Source: CAYTEO01 sp964436825 (GTDB lineage Bacteria > Krumholzibacteriota > Krumholzibacteriia > LZORAL124-64-63). Taken from it: a stretch of DNA of 64,000 nucleotides. The stretch spans positions 1 through 64,000 of the forward strand of contig CAYTEO010000010.1 of assembly GCA_964436825.1 (NCBI GenBank). Direction: 5' to 3'. This document shows, piece by piece, positions 50,678-59,696 of the stretch (position 1 is the first letter of the stretch; each line of letters begins with the position of its first letter). The notes under the pieces are model-generated. The model was not told the origin of the DNA. It ran no database searches and saw nothing but the letters and a program-made list of their open reading frames with translations. The position numbers and the translations under genes were made by a program.

Positions 50678-51559
50678 TCACCGGACGGGCAGCTCGATCA
50701 CCGTGCCCTGACGGGCCAGGGCGGCCCGGCCCCACATCCGTTGCAGATCCCTCTCCCGCGCGGCCAGCACGGCGTCGTCATGAACCGGGGCGTGGTGGGT
50801 GATCAGCAGCTGCTCCGCGCCGGCGGTGCGGGCCACCTCGACGCACTCGGCGGTCGAGCTGTGCCCCCAGCCGCGGCGCTCCGGCAGCTCGGCGGCGCTG
50901 AAGTGGCCGTCCATCACCAGCAGGTCGGCCGGCCGGGGGGTGCGCAGCAGGGCCAGGAAGGCCTCGCGCTGCGCGTCGTCGGCCGCCGACCACTCCATGT
51001 CCGTGGCGAAGACCAGGGCGGCGCCGGTGGCCGGCTCGTCGATGCGCCAGGCCGTGCAGCCGTCGGGGTGGGGGACGGCGACGCCGCGGATCTCCAGGCC
51101 GCCGCAGTGCAGCACGGGACGCGCCGGATCCAGCTCGCCGGGGTCGAGGGTCGTGGTCGTCACCCGGGCCGGCATCTCGTCCAGGCCGAACGGCCACAGC
51201 GGCGGCGACAGCAGCCTTTCCAGGGCCGCCGCGGGCGAAGCCCCCTCGTGGGCGACGGCGGCGATCTCCACCCGCCACGCGGCGTCGAACAGGGGCGCCA
51301 GCAGCGGCAGGCCCAGCAGGTGGTCCAGGTGGAGGTGGGTCATCAGCAGGAGCAGGTCACAGGAGGACTCCCGCCCGTCCCCGTGGTCGGCGCACGTCAG
51401 GTGCGGGTTGACGGTGTGGACGCCGCTGCCGGCGTCCAGCAGCAGGTGCGTGCCGTCCTCGCCGGTCACCAGGACGCACGTCGTGTGGCCGCCGTAGCCG
51501 ACGAACTCAGGTTCGGTGCGCGGCGTCGTCCCCCGCACGCCGCCCAGCAGGATCCTCAT
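50678..51559 (-). CDS. Metallo-beta-lactamase-fold hydrolase
   Basis: A 293-residue MBL-fold protein. HLHLDH at 75-80 is the HxHxDH metal motif, with LVMDGHFS, GWGHSSTAECV and LLITHHAP supplying later ligands. The layout (RGTTPRTEPEFVGYGGHTTCV at the start) resembles phosphodiesterase/RNase Z-like MBL proteins such as PhnP and cyclic-nucleotide phosphodiesterases. Its substrate cannot be fixed; a cyclic-nucleotide phosphodiesterase would fit the nearby cyclase. ATG start. Confidence 0.87.
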   Translation of the reverse strand: MRILLGGVRGTTPRTEPEFVGYGGHTTCVLVTGEDGTHLLLDAGSGVHTVNPHLTCADHGDGRESSCDLLLLMTHLHLDHLLGLPLLAPLFDAAWRVEIAAVAHEGASPAAALERLLSPPLWPFGLDEMPARVTTTTLDPGELDPARPVLHCGGLEIRGVAVPHPDGCTAWRIDEPATGAALVFATDMEWSAADDAQREAFLALLRTPRPADLLVMDGHFSAAELPERRGWGHSSTAECVEVARTAGAEQLLITHHAPVHDDAVLAARERDLQRMWGRAALARQGTVIELPVR

Positions 51560-51586
51560 CCCGGCCCCTCTCGTCTCCCCAGCGGT

Positions 51587-52504
51587 TCAGGGCGTGTACC
51601 CCAGTCGTTTCATGTCCCGGGCGAACCAGAGACGGAACCAGCGGTCGACCCAGCCGGGGATCTGGCTCCGCCAGCGCTCCCTGGCCGTCCTGTCGAATCC
51701 CCGCTGGCCCTGGTGCTGTCCGTAGCTGATGACCTTCTGTTCCAGCATGACGGGCTGAAACTCGATCGCCAGCTCGCGGCAGAGTTCAGCGATCCGACGC
51801 TCGGGTTCCTCGACAAGTTCCTCGAAGACCACCAGATGGTAGTCGTCAGCATACAACTTCTTGTAACGGTTGTAGAGTCGAATGCCGTTCTTCCAGGAGA
51901 TGGTCACCTGGGCGAGCAGGAACAGCTTCAACAGGGGTTCCACCCGCGAGAGCAGGCGGTAGGTGATCGTGACGGGGTACTTCTTCCGCCTGCGGATCTC
52001 GGAGGCGAAGACGGCGCGCGGGTCGCGCATCATGTGGATGAAGGCTGCCTCCGGGTACCACCGCTTGAGGACCGGCACGTAGTAGAGGTGGGCCGGGGTC
52101 TTCTCCCCCCCGATCTCGGCCTGTTGGCTCTCTGCGAAGAGCTCCATCAGGGCGTCGAACAGACCCTCTTCCGAGCGGTCCGAGGCGAGGAAGCGCTGGA
52201 GCATGGTCTGCGGGGGGATGTTCTCCCTGAACCACTCCCACTGCCAACTGATATGCTTGAAGCGCGAGTAGCGGCGAAACTCGTCGGAGTAGATGTAGTC
52301 GACGAGGCGGCGGACGTTGTCGTCCACCGTCAGGTCGCCGAAGCGGCGGAGACGGTAGCGCACGCCGATCCAGCGGACGAGATGGCCCACGTAGAAGGTC
52401 TCGTCCAGCAAGGCGATCTGGCTCGAGCGGTTGAGGATCCTCCGCATCAGGGAGGTGCCGCTGCGGCTGACGCCGACGATGAACAGGTGTCTCTTCAGTG
52501 GCAT
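51587..52504 (-). CDS. Sulfotransferase family protein (third)
   Basis: A 305-residue cytoplasmic PAPS-dependent sulfotransferase. FIVGVSRSGTSLMRRIL holds the 5'-phosphosulfate loop (Ser13-Ser18), and MMRDPRAVFASEI the 3'-phosphate element. KTPAHLYYVPVL and GEKT are typical of bacterial family members. The start with GAGGA 6 nt upstream is used; 34 more codons are open ahead. It lies at the end of a leftward gene array. Acceptor unknown. Confidence 0.88.
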   Translation of the reverse strand: MPLKRHLFIVGVSRSGTSLMRRILNRSSQIALLDETFYVGHLVRWIGVRYRLRRFGDLTVDDNVRRLVDYIYSDEFRRYSRFKHISWQWEWFRENIPPQTMLQRFLASDRSEEGLFDALMELFAESQQAEIGGEKTPAHLYYVPVLKRWYPEAAFIHMMRDPRAVFASEIRRRKKYPVTITYRLLSRVEPLLKLFLLAQVTISWKNGIRLYNRYKKLYADDYHLVVFEELVEEPERRIAELCRELAIEFQPVMLEQKVISYGQHQGQRGFDRTARERWRSQIPGWVDRWFRLWFARDMKRLGYTP

Positions 52505-52699
52505 GACGGTCCTCGGGTCGAGTTGGAACGTGTTGAACTCGCTGGCGCTCCATGTGTCCCCGAACGCGTGCAACGGGCGGGGAAGGCGCCGGTCCGATCG
52601 TGTCACCGCGCGGGCGGTCGCCCGGCCGGGGTGTCCGGTTCTCTCATCATCGTCGCCGCGGCCGGCAAGTGAAGCGTCGTCGTGTCGGGGCCGTCACGA

Positions 52700-54745
52700 T
52701 CACTTCCGGTCCAGCACCCACACCCCCGGCTCGCCGCGCCCGATCCCGCCCTCGGCCAGGTTGGCCGCACAGGCCGCCGCCGCCGGGTCCCGGGCGGCCA
52801 GGGAGTCCAGCAGCACCGCCGCCCGGTCGACGTCCCCCGCCCGCCACGCCGCCAGCGCCTCGGCGAACACGGTCCAGGTCTCCGGTTCCGGGTCGCCCGC
52901 CAGGCCGGCCAGCTCGAACACCTCCACCGGTTCCCGGCGGCCGATCACCCGCACCGCGCCGAGAGAGCGGCAGAGGATGGCGTCGGCGGCCAGCCGGCGT
53001 GTCGTTCCGCTGATCATCGTTCCGGTGCGGAACGCCTTGTTGGCCCCCTCCAGGCGCGAGGCCAGGTTGGCGGCGTCGCCCAGCACGGTGTAGTCGAACC
53101 GCTGGCGCGAGCCCATGTTGCCCACCACCACCTCGCCCGTGTGGATCCCGATGCGCATGGCCAGTTCCCGGCCGCAGCGCTCCCGGAACTCCGGGTTGTG
53201 CTCCCGCAGCCAGCGCTGGCAGCGGACGGCGGCGCGGCAGGCGCGGGCGGCGTGGTCGGGCTGGTCCAGCGGCGCGTTCCAGAAGGCCAGGATGGCGTCG
53301 CCCTCGTACTTGTCCAGGGTCCCGCCCTCCTCCAGGATGATGTCGGTCATCCCGGTCAGGTAGTCGTTGAGCAGGGCGGTCAGCGCCTCCGGGTCCAGCC
53401 CCTCGGACAGGGAGGTGAAGCCGGCCAGGTCGCTGAACATGATCGTCAGCTCGCGGCGCTCGCCGCCCAGGCGCAACGCGTCGGGGTCGGCCACGATCCG
53501 CTCGATGACCGCCGGGCTGAGGTAGTGGCGGAAGGCCTGCTTGATGAACCGGCGCTGGCGGCCCTCGGTGGCGTAGTTCCAGGCCAGGGCGCCGACCAGG
53601 GCCATGGCCACGCCCGCCTCGTGCGGCAGGATCGGCCACCACCAGCCCGGGCCGTAGGCCGCCACTCCCAGGGCGAACGGCAACGCCAGCATGACGACGG
53701 AGACGGCGATCTGACGCGACTGCCGTCCGCCGCCGGTCAGCAGCAGTCCGGTCAGCAGGGCCAGCAGGAAGACCCCGGCGACGACGGCGGTCGCCGGGGC
53801 AGGACGCAGGAAGTCGTCGGTCAGCAGGTCGTCCAGGACGGTGGCGTGGATGACGACCCCCGGGCTGACCCGGCTCAGGGGCGTGGGCCGCAGGTCCAGC
53901 AGGCCGGGGGCGCTGAAGCCGAAAAGGACGTAGCGGTCGCGCAGCTCGGCCGGGTCGATGGACGGTTGCTCGCCCGCCTCCAGCCGCAGCTCCGACTGGA
54001 TGACCGCAGCGGCGCTGTAGGTCCTGTAGACGGAAGCGGGCCCGCGGTAGCGCAGCAGGGCCGTCCCGTCCGGCGCCGCCGGGACCGTGTGGGGGCCGAT
54101 CCGGACGTGGCCGGGTTCCACCGCCAGCGTGTCACGGCCGAGCGTGTCCCGTGCCACCAGCCAGGTCGCCACGCCCAGCGAGGGGACCAGTTCCCCGTGC
54201 CAGCGGCGCAGCAGGCCGGCGCGGCGGAAGATGCCGTCGGGATCGGGGACGTCGCTGACGTTGGCCAGCAGGCGGGCGGCGGTGGCCACCTCGGGGATCG
54301 GCTCGGTGACGCCGTCGGCGTCGGGGGAGCCGGGACGGACCTTCAGGAAGCGGGCGCCGGCGAACCGGCCCACGCGACGGATCGCCTCGCCCAGGGCCAT
54401 GTCGTCCTCGACGCCGTAGACCGACGGCTCGGTGAAGAGGACGTCGAAGGCCACGCTCCGCGCCCCGGCGCGGCGGCAGAAGTCCAGGATCGGCGCGTAG
54501 ACCTCGCGGGGCCACGGCCAGGACCAGCCGTTGACCTCGCTGCCCCAGTCCAGGCTGGCCTGGTCCAGCAGGATCAGGCGGATCTGGTCGGTGTGGGGGC
54601 CGGGCCGGGCCAGCAGCCGCACGCGCCAGGTCCAGGTGGCGTCCTCCCAGCCGCGCAGGGTCCCGGAGAACCAGAGCAGCAGGGCCAGGGCGGCCGCCCC
54701 GGCCCCGATCAGCAGTCCGCCGCGACGCCGCTCGCCAGCGGTCAT
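52700..54745 (-). CDS. CHASE2-domain adenylate/guanylate cyclase
   Basis: A 681-residue class III nucleotide cyclase with an extracytoplasmic sensor. N-terminal helix (about 9-28), CHASE2 domain (about 35-300: ILLDQASLDWG, SVAFDVLFTEPS, YVLFGFSAPGLLDLRP), three membrane helices (about 320-425), and a cyclase domain (about 455-640) with FSDLAGFTSLSEG (first metal Asp), KYEGDAILAFWNAP (second metal Asp) and RIGIHTGEVVVGNMG, DYTVLGDAANLASRLEG. It starts 2 bp after the M48 gene stop. cAMP or cGMP made here could be read by the MscS-cNMP channel at 49018. Confidence 0.94.
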   Translation of the reverse strand: MTAGERRRGGLLIGAGAAALALLLWFSGTLRGWEDATWTWRVRLLARPGPHTDQIRLILLDQASLDWGSEVNGWSWPWPREVYAPILDFCRRAGARSVAFDVLFTEPSVYGVEDDMALGEAIRRVGRFAGARFLKVRPGSPDADGVTEPIPEVATAARLLANVSDVPDPDGIFRRAGLLRRWHGELVPSLGVATWLVARDTLGRDTLAVEPGHVRIGPHTVPAAPDGTALLRYRGPASVYRTYSAAAVIQSELRLEAGEQPSIDPAELRDRYVLFGFSAPGLLDLRPTPLSRVSPGVVIHATVLDDLLTDDFLRPAPATAVVAGVFLLALLTGLLLTGGGRQSRQIAVSVVMLALPFALGVAAYGPGWWWPILPHEAGVAMALVGALAWNYATEGRQRRFIKQAFRHYLSPAVIERIVADPDALRLGGERRELTIMFSDLAGFTSLSEGLDPEALTALLNDYLTGMTDIILEEGGTLDKYEGDAILAFWNAPLDQPDHAARACRAAVRCQRWLREHNPEFRERCGRELAMRIGIHTGEVVVGNMGSRQRFDYTVLGDAANLASRLEGANKAFRTGTMISGTTRRLAADAILCRSLGAVRVIGRREPVEVFELAGLAGDPEPETWTVFAEALAAWRAGDVDRAAVLLDSLAARDPAAAACAANLAEGGIGRGEPGVWVLDRK

Positions 54746-54747
54746 GG

Positions 54748-55653
54748 CTACAGGTCGCCCACCGCGGCGGCGAACCGGGCGTGACGCGCCGACGGTTCGG
54801 TCACCTCGCCGCCTGCCGGTACGACGTCCCGCAGGTGGTCGATGCGGTCCCGCGGCGACGGGTGGGTCCGGGCGAAGCCGGGACCGTGGGGGTCCCACTT
54901 GCCGGCCATGACCTCGAGCATGTCGACCAGGGCGCGCGGGTCGTAGCCCACCTCGCGGAGGGTCGTCACCGCGGCGGCGTCGGCCTGGTACTCCAGCTTG
55001 CGGGCGTAGCCGCTGTTGACCAGCGCCTGGACCACGTCGTCGATGCTGCCGGCGAACTGCTCGGTCAGCTTCTTCAGGTCCTCGCTGCCCAGGTTGCGGG
55101 CCGCCTCGACCGAGAGGGTCGTCAGCGCCGCGGTCAGCCGGCTCTTCTTGATGGCCCGCAGACCGTCCTTGTGGGCCACGTGTCCGATCTCGTGGGCCAG
55201 GACGGCCGCCAGGGCGTCCTCGCTGCGGCAGCACTTCACCAGGCCGCGCGAGACCAGGATCAGCCCGCCCGGCGCGGCGAAGGCGTTGATCTCGTCGCTG
55301 TCCAGCAGCAGGAAGTGGTAGCCGCCGAAGGTCTCGGGCCTCTCCGACGCCATGGCCAGGGTCTGGCCCAGCTCGTTGAGGTAGCGGTTGGCCGCGGGGT
55401 CGTCCAGCGGCTTGTAGGTCTCCAGGATCGTCGCCGCCACGGCCCGGCCGATGTAGTACTCCTGCTCGGGGGTGATGTCCTCGAACGTCTTCTCGATGGC
55501 CTCTCCGGCCCGGTTGATGGACTCGGCCTGCTCCTCGCTGATCAGGCCGCTGCCGGTGCCGACCTGGGTCCCGATCTGCCTGACCGTGCCGCAGCCGGCG
55601 GCGACCAGGGCGACCGCGGCGAGCAGCGCCGCGATGACTGTCGGCCGCTTCAT
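54748..55653 (-). CDS. M48-family metalloprotease lipoprotein
   Basis: A 301-residue periplasmic zinc peptidase (BepA/LoiP-like). Lipobox ALVAAGC with Cys21; VLAHEIGHVAH supplies His154, Glu155 and His158; the third ligand Glu221 is in LEYQADAAAV. The sequence from 75 (EQEYYIGRAVAATI) is the usual M48 prefix. ATG overlaps the SH3 gene stop by one base (TGATG), with GTG 1 codon earlier possible. Likely degrades misfolded outer-membrane proteins. Co-operonic with SH3 protein and cyclase. Confidence 0.93.
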   Translation of the reverse strand: MKRPTVIAALLAAVALVAAGCGTVRQIGTQVGTGSGLISEEQAESINRAGEAIEKTFEDITPEQEYYIGRAVAATILETYKPLDDPAANRYLNELGQTLAMASERPETFGGYHFLLLDSDEINAFAAPGGLILVSRGLVKCCRSEDALAAVLAHEIGHVAHKDGLRAIKKSRLTAALTTLSVEAARNLGSEDLKKLTEQFAGSIDDVVQALVNSGYARKLEYQADAAAVTTLREVGYDPRALVDMLEVMAGKWDPHGPGFARTHPSPRDRIDHLRDVVPAGGEVTEPSARHARFAAAVGDL

Positions 55654-56132
55654 CACTGCTCACCCCCCTTGACGTCCCCTTCGCGGAGGAAGGCCACGGC
55701 CTGCTCCGGGGTGACGACGAACCGCTCCATCCGGTCCACCCAGGCGAAGTCCACGTCCGGGTTCTCGGCCTTGAACTCGGCCTCGACGTCGGCGTTGAAG
55801 CCCTTGCCCGCCAGGGCCAGCTCCTCGCCGCTGGCGCCGGTCTCCACGTCGCGATCGCCGGCGGCGATCTTGATCCTCTTCTCGGTCAGGGCGGTGCCGT
55901 GGATCCAGCCGGTGTGGCCGGCCTCGTCGCGGACCTGCAGCCAGGCACCCTTCTCCTGCAGGACGGTCACCCGGTCGCCGTAGGCGACCTCCGCCGTGAC
56001 CCGCCCCAGGAACGAGGGCCGTTCGCGCAGTTTCCCCTGGCGGACCTGGACACTGAGGATCCGCGTGGCGGCCCAGGCCGTCATGGCCATGGCCAGCAGC
56101 AGCAGGGTCGTCGCTCTGGTGCGTCGCTGCAT
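55653..56132 (-). CDS. SH3-domain exported protein
   Basis: A 159-residue protein with an N-terminal signal anchor (TTLLLLAMAMTAWAATRIL) and a bacterial SH3 domain at about 26-85 (VRQGKLRERPSFLGRVTAEV, WLQVRDEAGHTGWIHG), a fold that binds peptidoglycan or peptides. The rest is acidic and charged (AEFKAENPDVDFAWV). GGGAG before the ATG. First gene of the SH3 - M48 - cyclase operon. Function unknown. Confidence 0.85.
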   Translation of the reverse strand: MQRRTRATTLLLLAMAMTAWAATRILSVQVRQGKLRERPSFLGRVTAEVAYGDRVTVLQEKGAWLQVRDEAGHTGWIHGTALTEKRIKIAAGDRDVETGASGEELALAGKGFNADVEAEFKAENPDVDFAWVDRMERFVVTPEQAVAFLREGDVKGGEQ

Positions 56133-56214
56133 CGTCTCCGCTCCCTTTTGGTGTCTGCTGTCGTGTGACTGTCGTCGGTGGTCGTCGCCGGAACTGTAGC
56201 ATCGCGGGCGGCGA

Positions 56215-56244
56215 TTGTCTCCACCGGTCAAATGGTGCTATCGT
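56215..56244 (+). promoter_or_regulatory. Putative promoter for the outer-membrane gene at 56340
   Basis: TTGTCT (56215-56220) and TATCGT (56239-56244) are 18 bp apart. Confidence 0.4.
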
Positions 56245-56339
56245 CTCCGCTTGATCCATCATCCCAACCGCCAGTGCAGGCGTGATCTGCCGCACAGGCG
56301 CGTCGAAATGACCCGCACCGCTGACCGGGGGAGAATCGT

Positions 56340-57356
56340 ATGAACGGCAAACGGCTCCTGAGTATCCTGATCGTCCTTTCCCTGCTGCTGGCCGCCGGCA
56401 CGGTCCAGGCCCAGGAACCCGACGAGCACGGGGATAGCAACCTGCCCGATCCCACCGTCGCCCCGCTGGTCGTGCCCGACGTGGGCGAGTTCCTGCCCCC
56501 GGCGACCGACCAGACCTCCGCCGACGAGGAGGGCGACATGCTGCAGCCCGACGGTGCGGGCGCCACCAGCTACTTCGAGGTGACCAGCGACATGCAGGCC
56601 GGCGTCGTCGCTCCCTACTACCGCTTCAAGCGGCGGCTGGCGCTGAAGGTCCACGTCCCGATCATCTTCAGCAAGACCTACCACTACTTCGGCACCGACG
56701 TGGACGCCGGCGGCATCGGCGACATCACCGTCGATGGGGAGTACGTCTGGCCGCTGCACGTCCGCAACGGGCAGCTGCGCACCCAGTTCAGCGTCAAGCT
56801 GCCGACCGGTGACGACGAGAAGACGACCGAAGAGGGAGGATTCGAGTACGCGACGCCGCTGGGAACCGGCACGACGGACATCATCGCCAGGACGACCTTC
56901 AGCAAGTCGTGGCGCGACTTCGGCCTGCTGCTCGGCGGCCTCTACCGGACCAACTCCGCCTACGACAGGACCTGGCAGTCCGGCACGATGACCACGACCA
57001 CCAGCACGACCGCCGGCGACATCATCGTCGGCTCCGCCTTCGCCCGCTACCGGGTCGCGCCCCGCTGGTGGCTCCATCTGGGCGCCTCGGTGACCATCCT
57101 GGGCGACGGCGACGTCGAGTCGACGACCCACGACACTGCCGACGGCAGCTCCACTACCAGCACCTGGGAGATCGACACCAGCGGCACGCTGCTGGACCTG
57201 TTCCCGGGGATCTCCTACGAGCTGGGCGCCATCACCCCGTTCATCGGGGCCCGCATCCCGGTCTCCACCGACTACGACAACGATCTGGCGAGCACCGAAC
57301 GTGACGCCTCGCTCATCGTCCAGATCAGCTACAGCCCGCAGCAGTTGATGCCGTAA
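56340..57356 (+). CDS. Predicted outer-membrane beta-barrel protein
   Basis: A 338-residue exported protein: signal peptide at 1-24 (RLLSILIVLSLLLAAGTVQA), then an acidic, Pro-rich linker (25-75) and alternating beta strands (YFEVTSDMQAGVVAPYYRF, GIGDITVDGEYVWPL, FGLLLGGLYRTNSAYDRTW) with gaps of polar turns, ending YSPQQLMP. The pattern fits a porin-like or MetA-pathway-type barrel. GGGGGAG precedes the ATG. Substrate unknown; the gene is followed by a strong hairpin. Confidence 0.8.
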   Translation: MNGKRLLSILIVLSLLLAAGTVQAQEPDEHGDSNLPDPTVAPLVVPDVGEFLPPATDQTSADEEGDMLQPDGAGATSYFEVTSDMQAGVVAPYYRFKRRLALKVHVPIIFSKTYHYFGTDVDAGGIGDITVDGEYVWPLHVRNGQLRTQFSVKLPTGDDEKTTEEGGFEYATPLGTGTTDIIARTTFSKSWRDFGLLLGGLYRTNSAYDRTWQSGTMTTTTSTTAGDIIVGSAFARYRVAPRWWLHLGASVTILGDGDVESTTHDTADGSSTTSTWEIDTSGTLLDLFPGISYELGAITPFIGARIPVSTDYDNDLASTERDASLIVQISYSPQQLMP

Positions 57357-57377
57357 CCGGATGCCCTGCTCCCGTAC

Positions 57378-57409
57378 GGACCGCCCGGCTCCCACGAGCC
57401 GGGCGGTCC
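57378..57409 (+). terminator. Strong hairpin after the beta-barrel gene
   Basis: A perfect 14-bp stem (57378-57391 with 57396-57409), loop CCAC. The right arm borders the -10 box of the next gene. Confidence 0.7.
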
Positions 57410-57419
57410 GTGCTATGAT
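57407..57419 (+). promoter_or_regulatory. Extended -10 box before the lipase gene
   Basis: TCCGTGCTATGAT, with TG at -14/-13 and TATGAT (57414-57419). It closely matches TCCGTGGTATAAT ahead of the lamin-tail gene and TCCGTGGTATCCT ahead of the PLD gene. No -35 can be named because a terminator arm lies there. Confidence 0.45.
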
Positions 57420-57442
57420 GGATACCTGCGAAGGGGGGGACC

Positions 57443-59575
57443 ATGAAGACCACGCGCCTGCTCCTGCTCGTCCTGCTCGCGGCGACGGCTGTCTTCGCCT
57501 CGCCCCGCCGTGCTGCTCCCGACCGCGCCGCGGCCCCGGCCGTCGTCCTGCCCGGCGACGTCATCGTCCTGTCGGCCCTGGACCGGGCCGACGGCAGCGG
57601 CAGCGACCGGCCCGTCACCCGCGCCCGCGCCCGCCAGATGCTCTTCGAGCTGCAGCGCTCGGGCCAGCTCCCGCCCGGCGCGCCGGGCTGGGAAGAGCTG
57701 GCCGCCCGTGCCCGACCGCTGGTCCGCCGCGGCGCGGTGCCGGTCCTGCTGCTGGATGCCGCTTGCCGCTGGCGCGTCGAGGGGGAGCGGGCGTGGCGTG
57801 ACGGCCACGTCTTCGCCGCCGCCCCCCTGCGTGAAAGGCTCTACCACGGCCTGCGCACCGAGTTCGTCTTCGACCTCGCCTGGCGGGTCGGCGACCGCGA
57901 GCCGGCGGGGCGGCTGGCCATCGATCCCGGCGACGGTCGCGGCTGGCGGCCCGTGCCGGCCGACGGGCGGCTCGTCGTCTCCTACCCGACCCGCGGCCGC
58001 CGGCTGGTGCGCGTCCGCCTGGAGATCCCGGACGGGAGGACCCTGGAGTCGTCCTTCCCCGTCGAGGTCGTCCGCCTGGAGACACCGGCGCCCCACGACA
58101 CCCTCCACGTCATCGCCTCGGTGCCCTACCAGGGCGAGTACGGCACCGGCGACGCCTACGTCTACCTCTCGGACCGCCACGCGAGCCTGGCCAATCCCGT
58201 GGTCGTGCCCGAGGGGTTCGACCTGGACAACAGCATGGACTGGGACGAGCTGTACGACCTGCTGGACCAGCAGGACCTGGTGGAGACCCTCCGCGCCCGC
58301 GGCTACGACGCGGTGGTGCTGAACTTCTCCGACGCCACCGATTACATACAGCGCAACGCCATGGTGCTGTCCGAGTTGCTGGACGAGGTCCGCGCCCTGC
58401 TGCCGTCCGACCGCACCGTGGCGGTGATCGGGCCCAGCATGGGTGGCCTGGTCTCCCGCTACGCCCTCTGCTGGCTTGAGGACCAGGGAGTGGACCACGG
58501 CGTGCGCACCTGGATCTCCTTCGACTCGCCCCAGCGCGGCGCCAACGTCCCGCTGGGGATCCAGCACTGGCTGGAGTTCTTCCGCGACGAGTCGGCCGAC
58601 GCCGCGGCCCTGCTGGCGGCCCTGGACAGCCCGGCCGCCCGCCAGATGCTCTTGTACCACCACGGCAGTACCAGCGGCCTGACGGCCGCCCCGGATCCCC
58701 TGCTGGCCGAGCTGCGGAACGACCTGGCCGCGCTGGGCGACTGGCCGCAGCAGCCGCGCCGCGTGGCCATCGTCAACGGCAGCGGCACGGGCGCCGACCA
58801 GGGTTTCGTCCCCGGCGACCAGCTCGTCGACTACACCTACCGCAGCCTGGTGGTGGACATCGACGGCAACGTCTGGGCCCTGCCCGACGGCAACACGCTG
58901 CGGATCTTCCAGGGGATGATCGACCGCATCTGGCCGCTGCCGGACGACTACCGGGACGTGACGGTCGCCGGCACGTTGCCGTGGGACGGCGCCCCGGGCG
59001 GCTGGCGGGCGTCCATGGCCCAGATGGATACCACGAGCGTTCCCTACGGGGACGTGGTGGCCCTGCACCCGAACCACTGCTTCATCCCCACGGTCAGCGC
59101 CCTGGCCCTGGACACGGACGATCCCTGGTACGACGTGGCCGGCGACCCGGACCTGGTGGCCCACACGCCGTTCGACGTGGTCTATTTCCCCACCGGCGAG
59201 AACCAGGAACACGTCTCCATCACCGCCGAGAGCGCGGCGTGGTTCCTGGACGAGATCGAGGAGGGTGTGACGGGTGCCGGACAGCCCGTGCCGGCGGTGG
59301 CGGTGCACCTGCAGGTCTCTCCCAATCCGTTCAATCCCCGGACGGAGATCGTCTGGACCTTGCCCTCCGCCGCGTCCTGCCGGCTGGCGGTGTTCGACCT
59401 GGCGGGCCGTCGGGTACGGACGTTGCTCGCCGGGACCGACCTCGGTCCGGGGCGCCACGCCATGTCCTGGCACGGCGACGATGACGGCGGAAGGGCGCTG
59501 CCGGCTGGGATCTACCTGCTGCGCCTGCAGGTGGGGCCGGACCGGGAAACCGCTGCCGTGACCCTGGTGCGCTAG
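57443..59575 (+). CDS. Secreted lipase-like alpha/beta hydrolase with FlgD-like tail
   Basis: A 710-residue exported hydrolase. Signal peptide 1-19 (TTRLLLLVLLAATAVFA). A poorly defined N-terminal part (about 30-215) precedes the alpha/beta hydrolase domain (about 220-600) with the nucleophile elbow VIGPSMGGLVSRYAL (Ser in GPSMGG) and SPQRGANVPLG; His candidates include HNHC-like HPNHCFIPT, with QEHVSITAES near the end. The C-terminal 90 residues have SPNPFNPRTEIVWT and VFDLAGRRVRTLL. Probably an extracellular esterase/lipase of the PGAP1/lipase-like group. AAGGGGGGGACC precedes the ATG. Confidence 0.88.
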   Translation: MKTTRLLLLVLLAATAVFASPRRAAPDRAAAPAVVLPGDVIVLSALDRADGSGSDRPVTRARARQMLFELQRSGQLPPGAPGWEELAARARPLVRRGAVPVLLLDAACRWRVEGERAWRDGHVFAAAPLRERLYHGLRTEFVFDLAWRVGDREPAGRLAIDPGDGRGWRPVPADGRLVVSYPTRGRRLVRVRLEIPDGRTLESSFPVEVVRLETPAPHDTLHVIASVPYQGEYGTGDAYVYLSDRHASLANPVVVPEGFDLDNSMDWDELYDLLDQQDLVETLRARGYDAVVLNFSDATDYIQRNAMVLSELLDEVRALLPSDRTVAVIGPSMGGLVSRYALCWLEDQGVDHGVRTWISFDSPQRGANVPLGIQHWLEFFRDESADAAALLAALDSPAARQMLLYHHGSTSGLTAAPDPLLAELRNDLAALGDWPQQPRRVAIVNGSGTGADQGFVPGDQLVDYTYRSLVVDIDGNVWALPDGNTLRIFQGMIDRIWPLPDDYRDVTVAGTLPWDGAPGGWRASMAQMDTTSVPYGDVVALHPNHCFIPTVSALALDTDDPWYDVAGDPDLVAHTPFDVVYFPTGENQEHVSITAESAAWFLDEIEEGVTGAGQPVPAVAVHLQVSPNPFNPRTEIVWTLPSAASCRLAVFDLAGRRVRTLLAGTDLGPGRHAMSWHGDDDGGRALPAGIYLLRLQVGPDRETAAVTLVR

Positions 59576-59696
59576 CAGGGGTGCGGCTCGAAGGGCCGCG
59601 TCCGGTGACCGTCCAGGAAACGAGCCCCCCTCCCCGGCAGGCCGGGATCGCCAGCATCGCCACGGCGGCGCCGCCGCTGCGGGTCTTCGGCTCCTC

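Noticed and set aside
52700..55663. Cyclase frame extending over the M48 gene
   Set aside because: Extra part is in the wrong phase for the peptidase and lacks family similarity; the ATG at 54745 begins the membrane helix.
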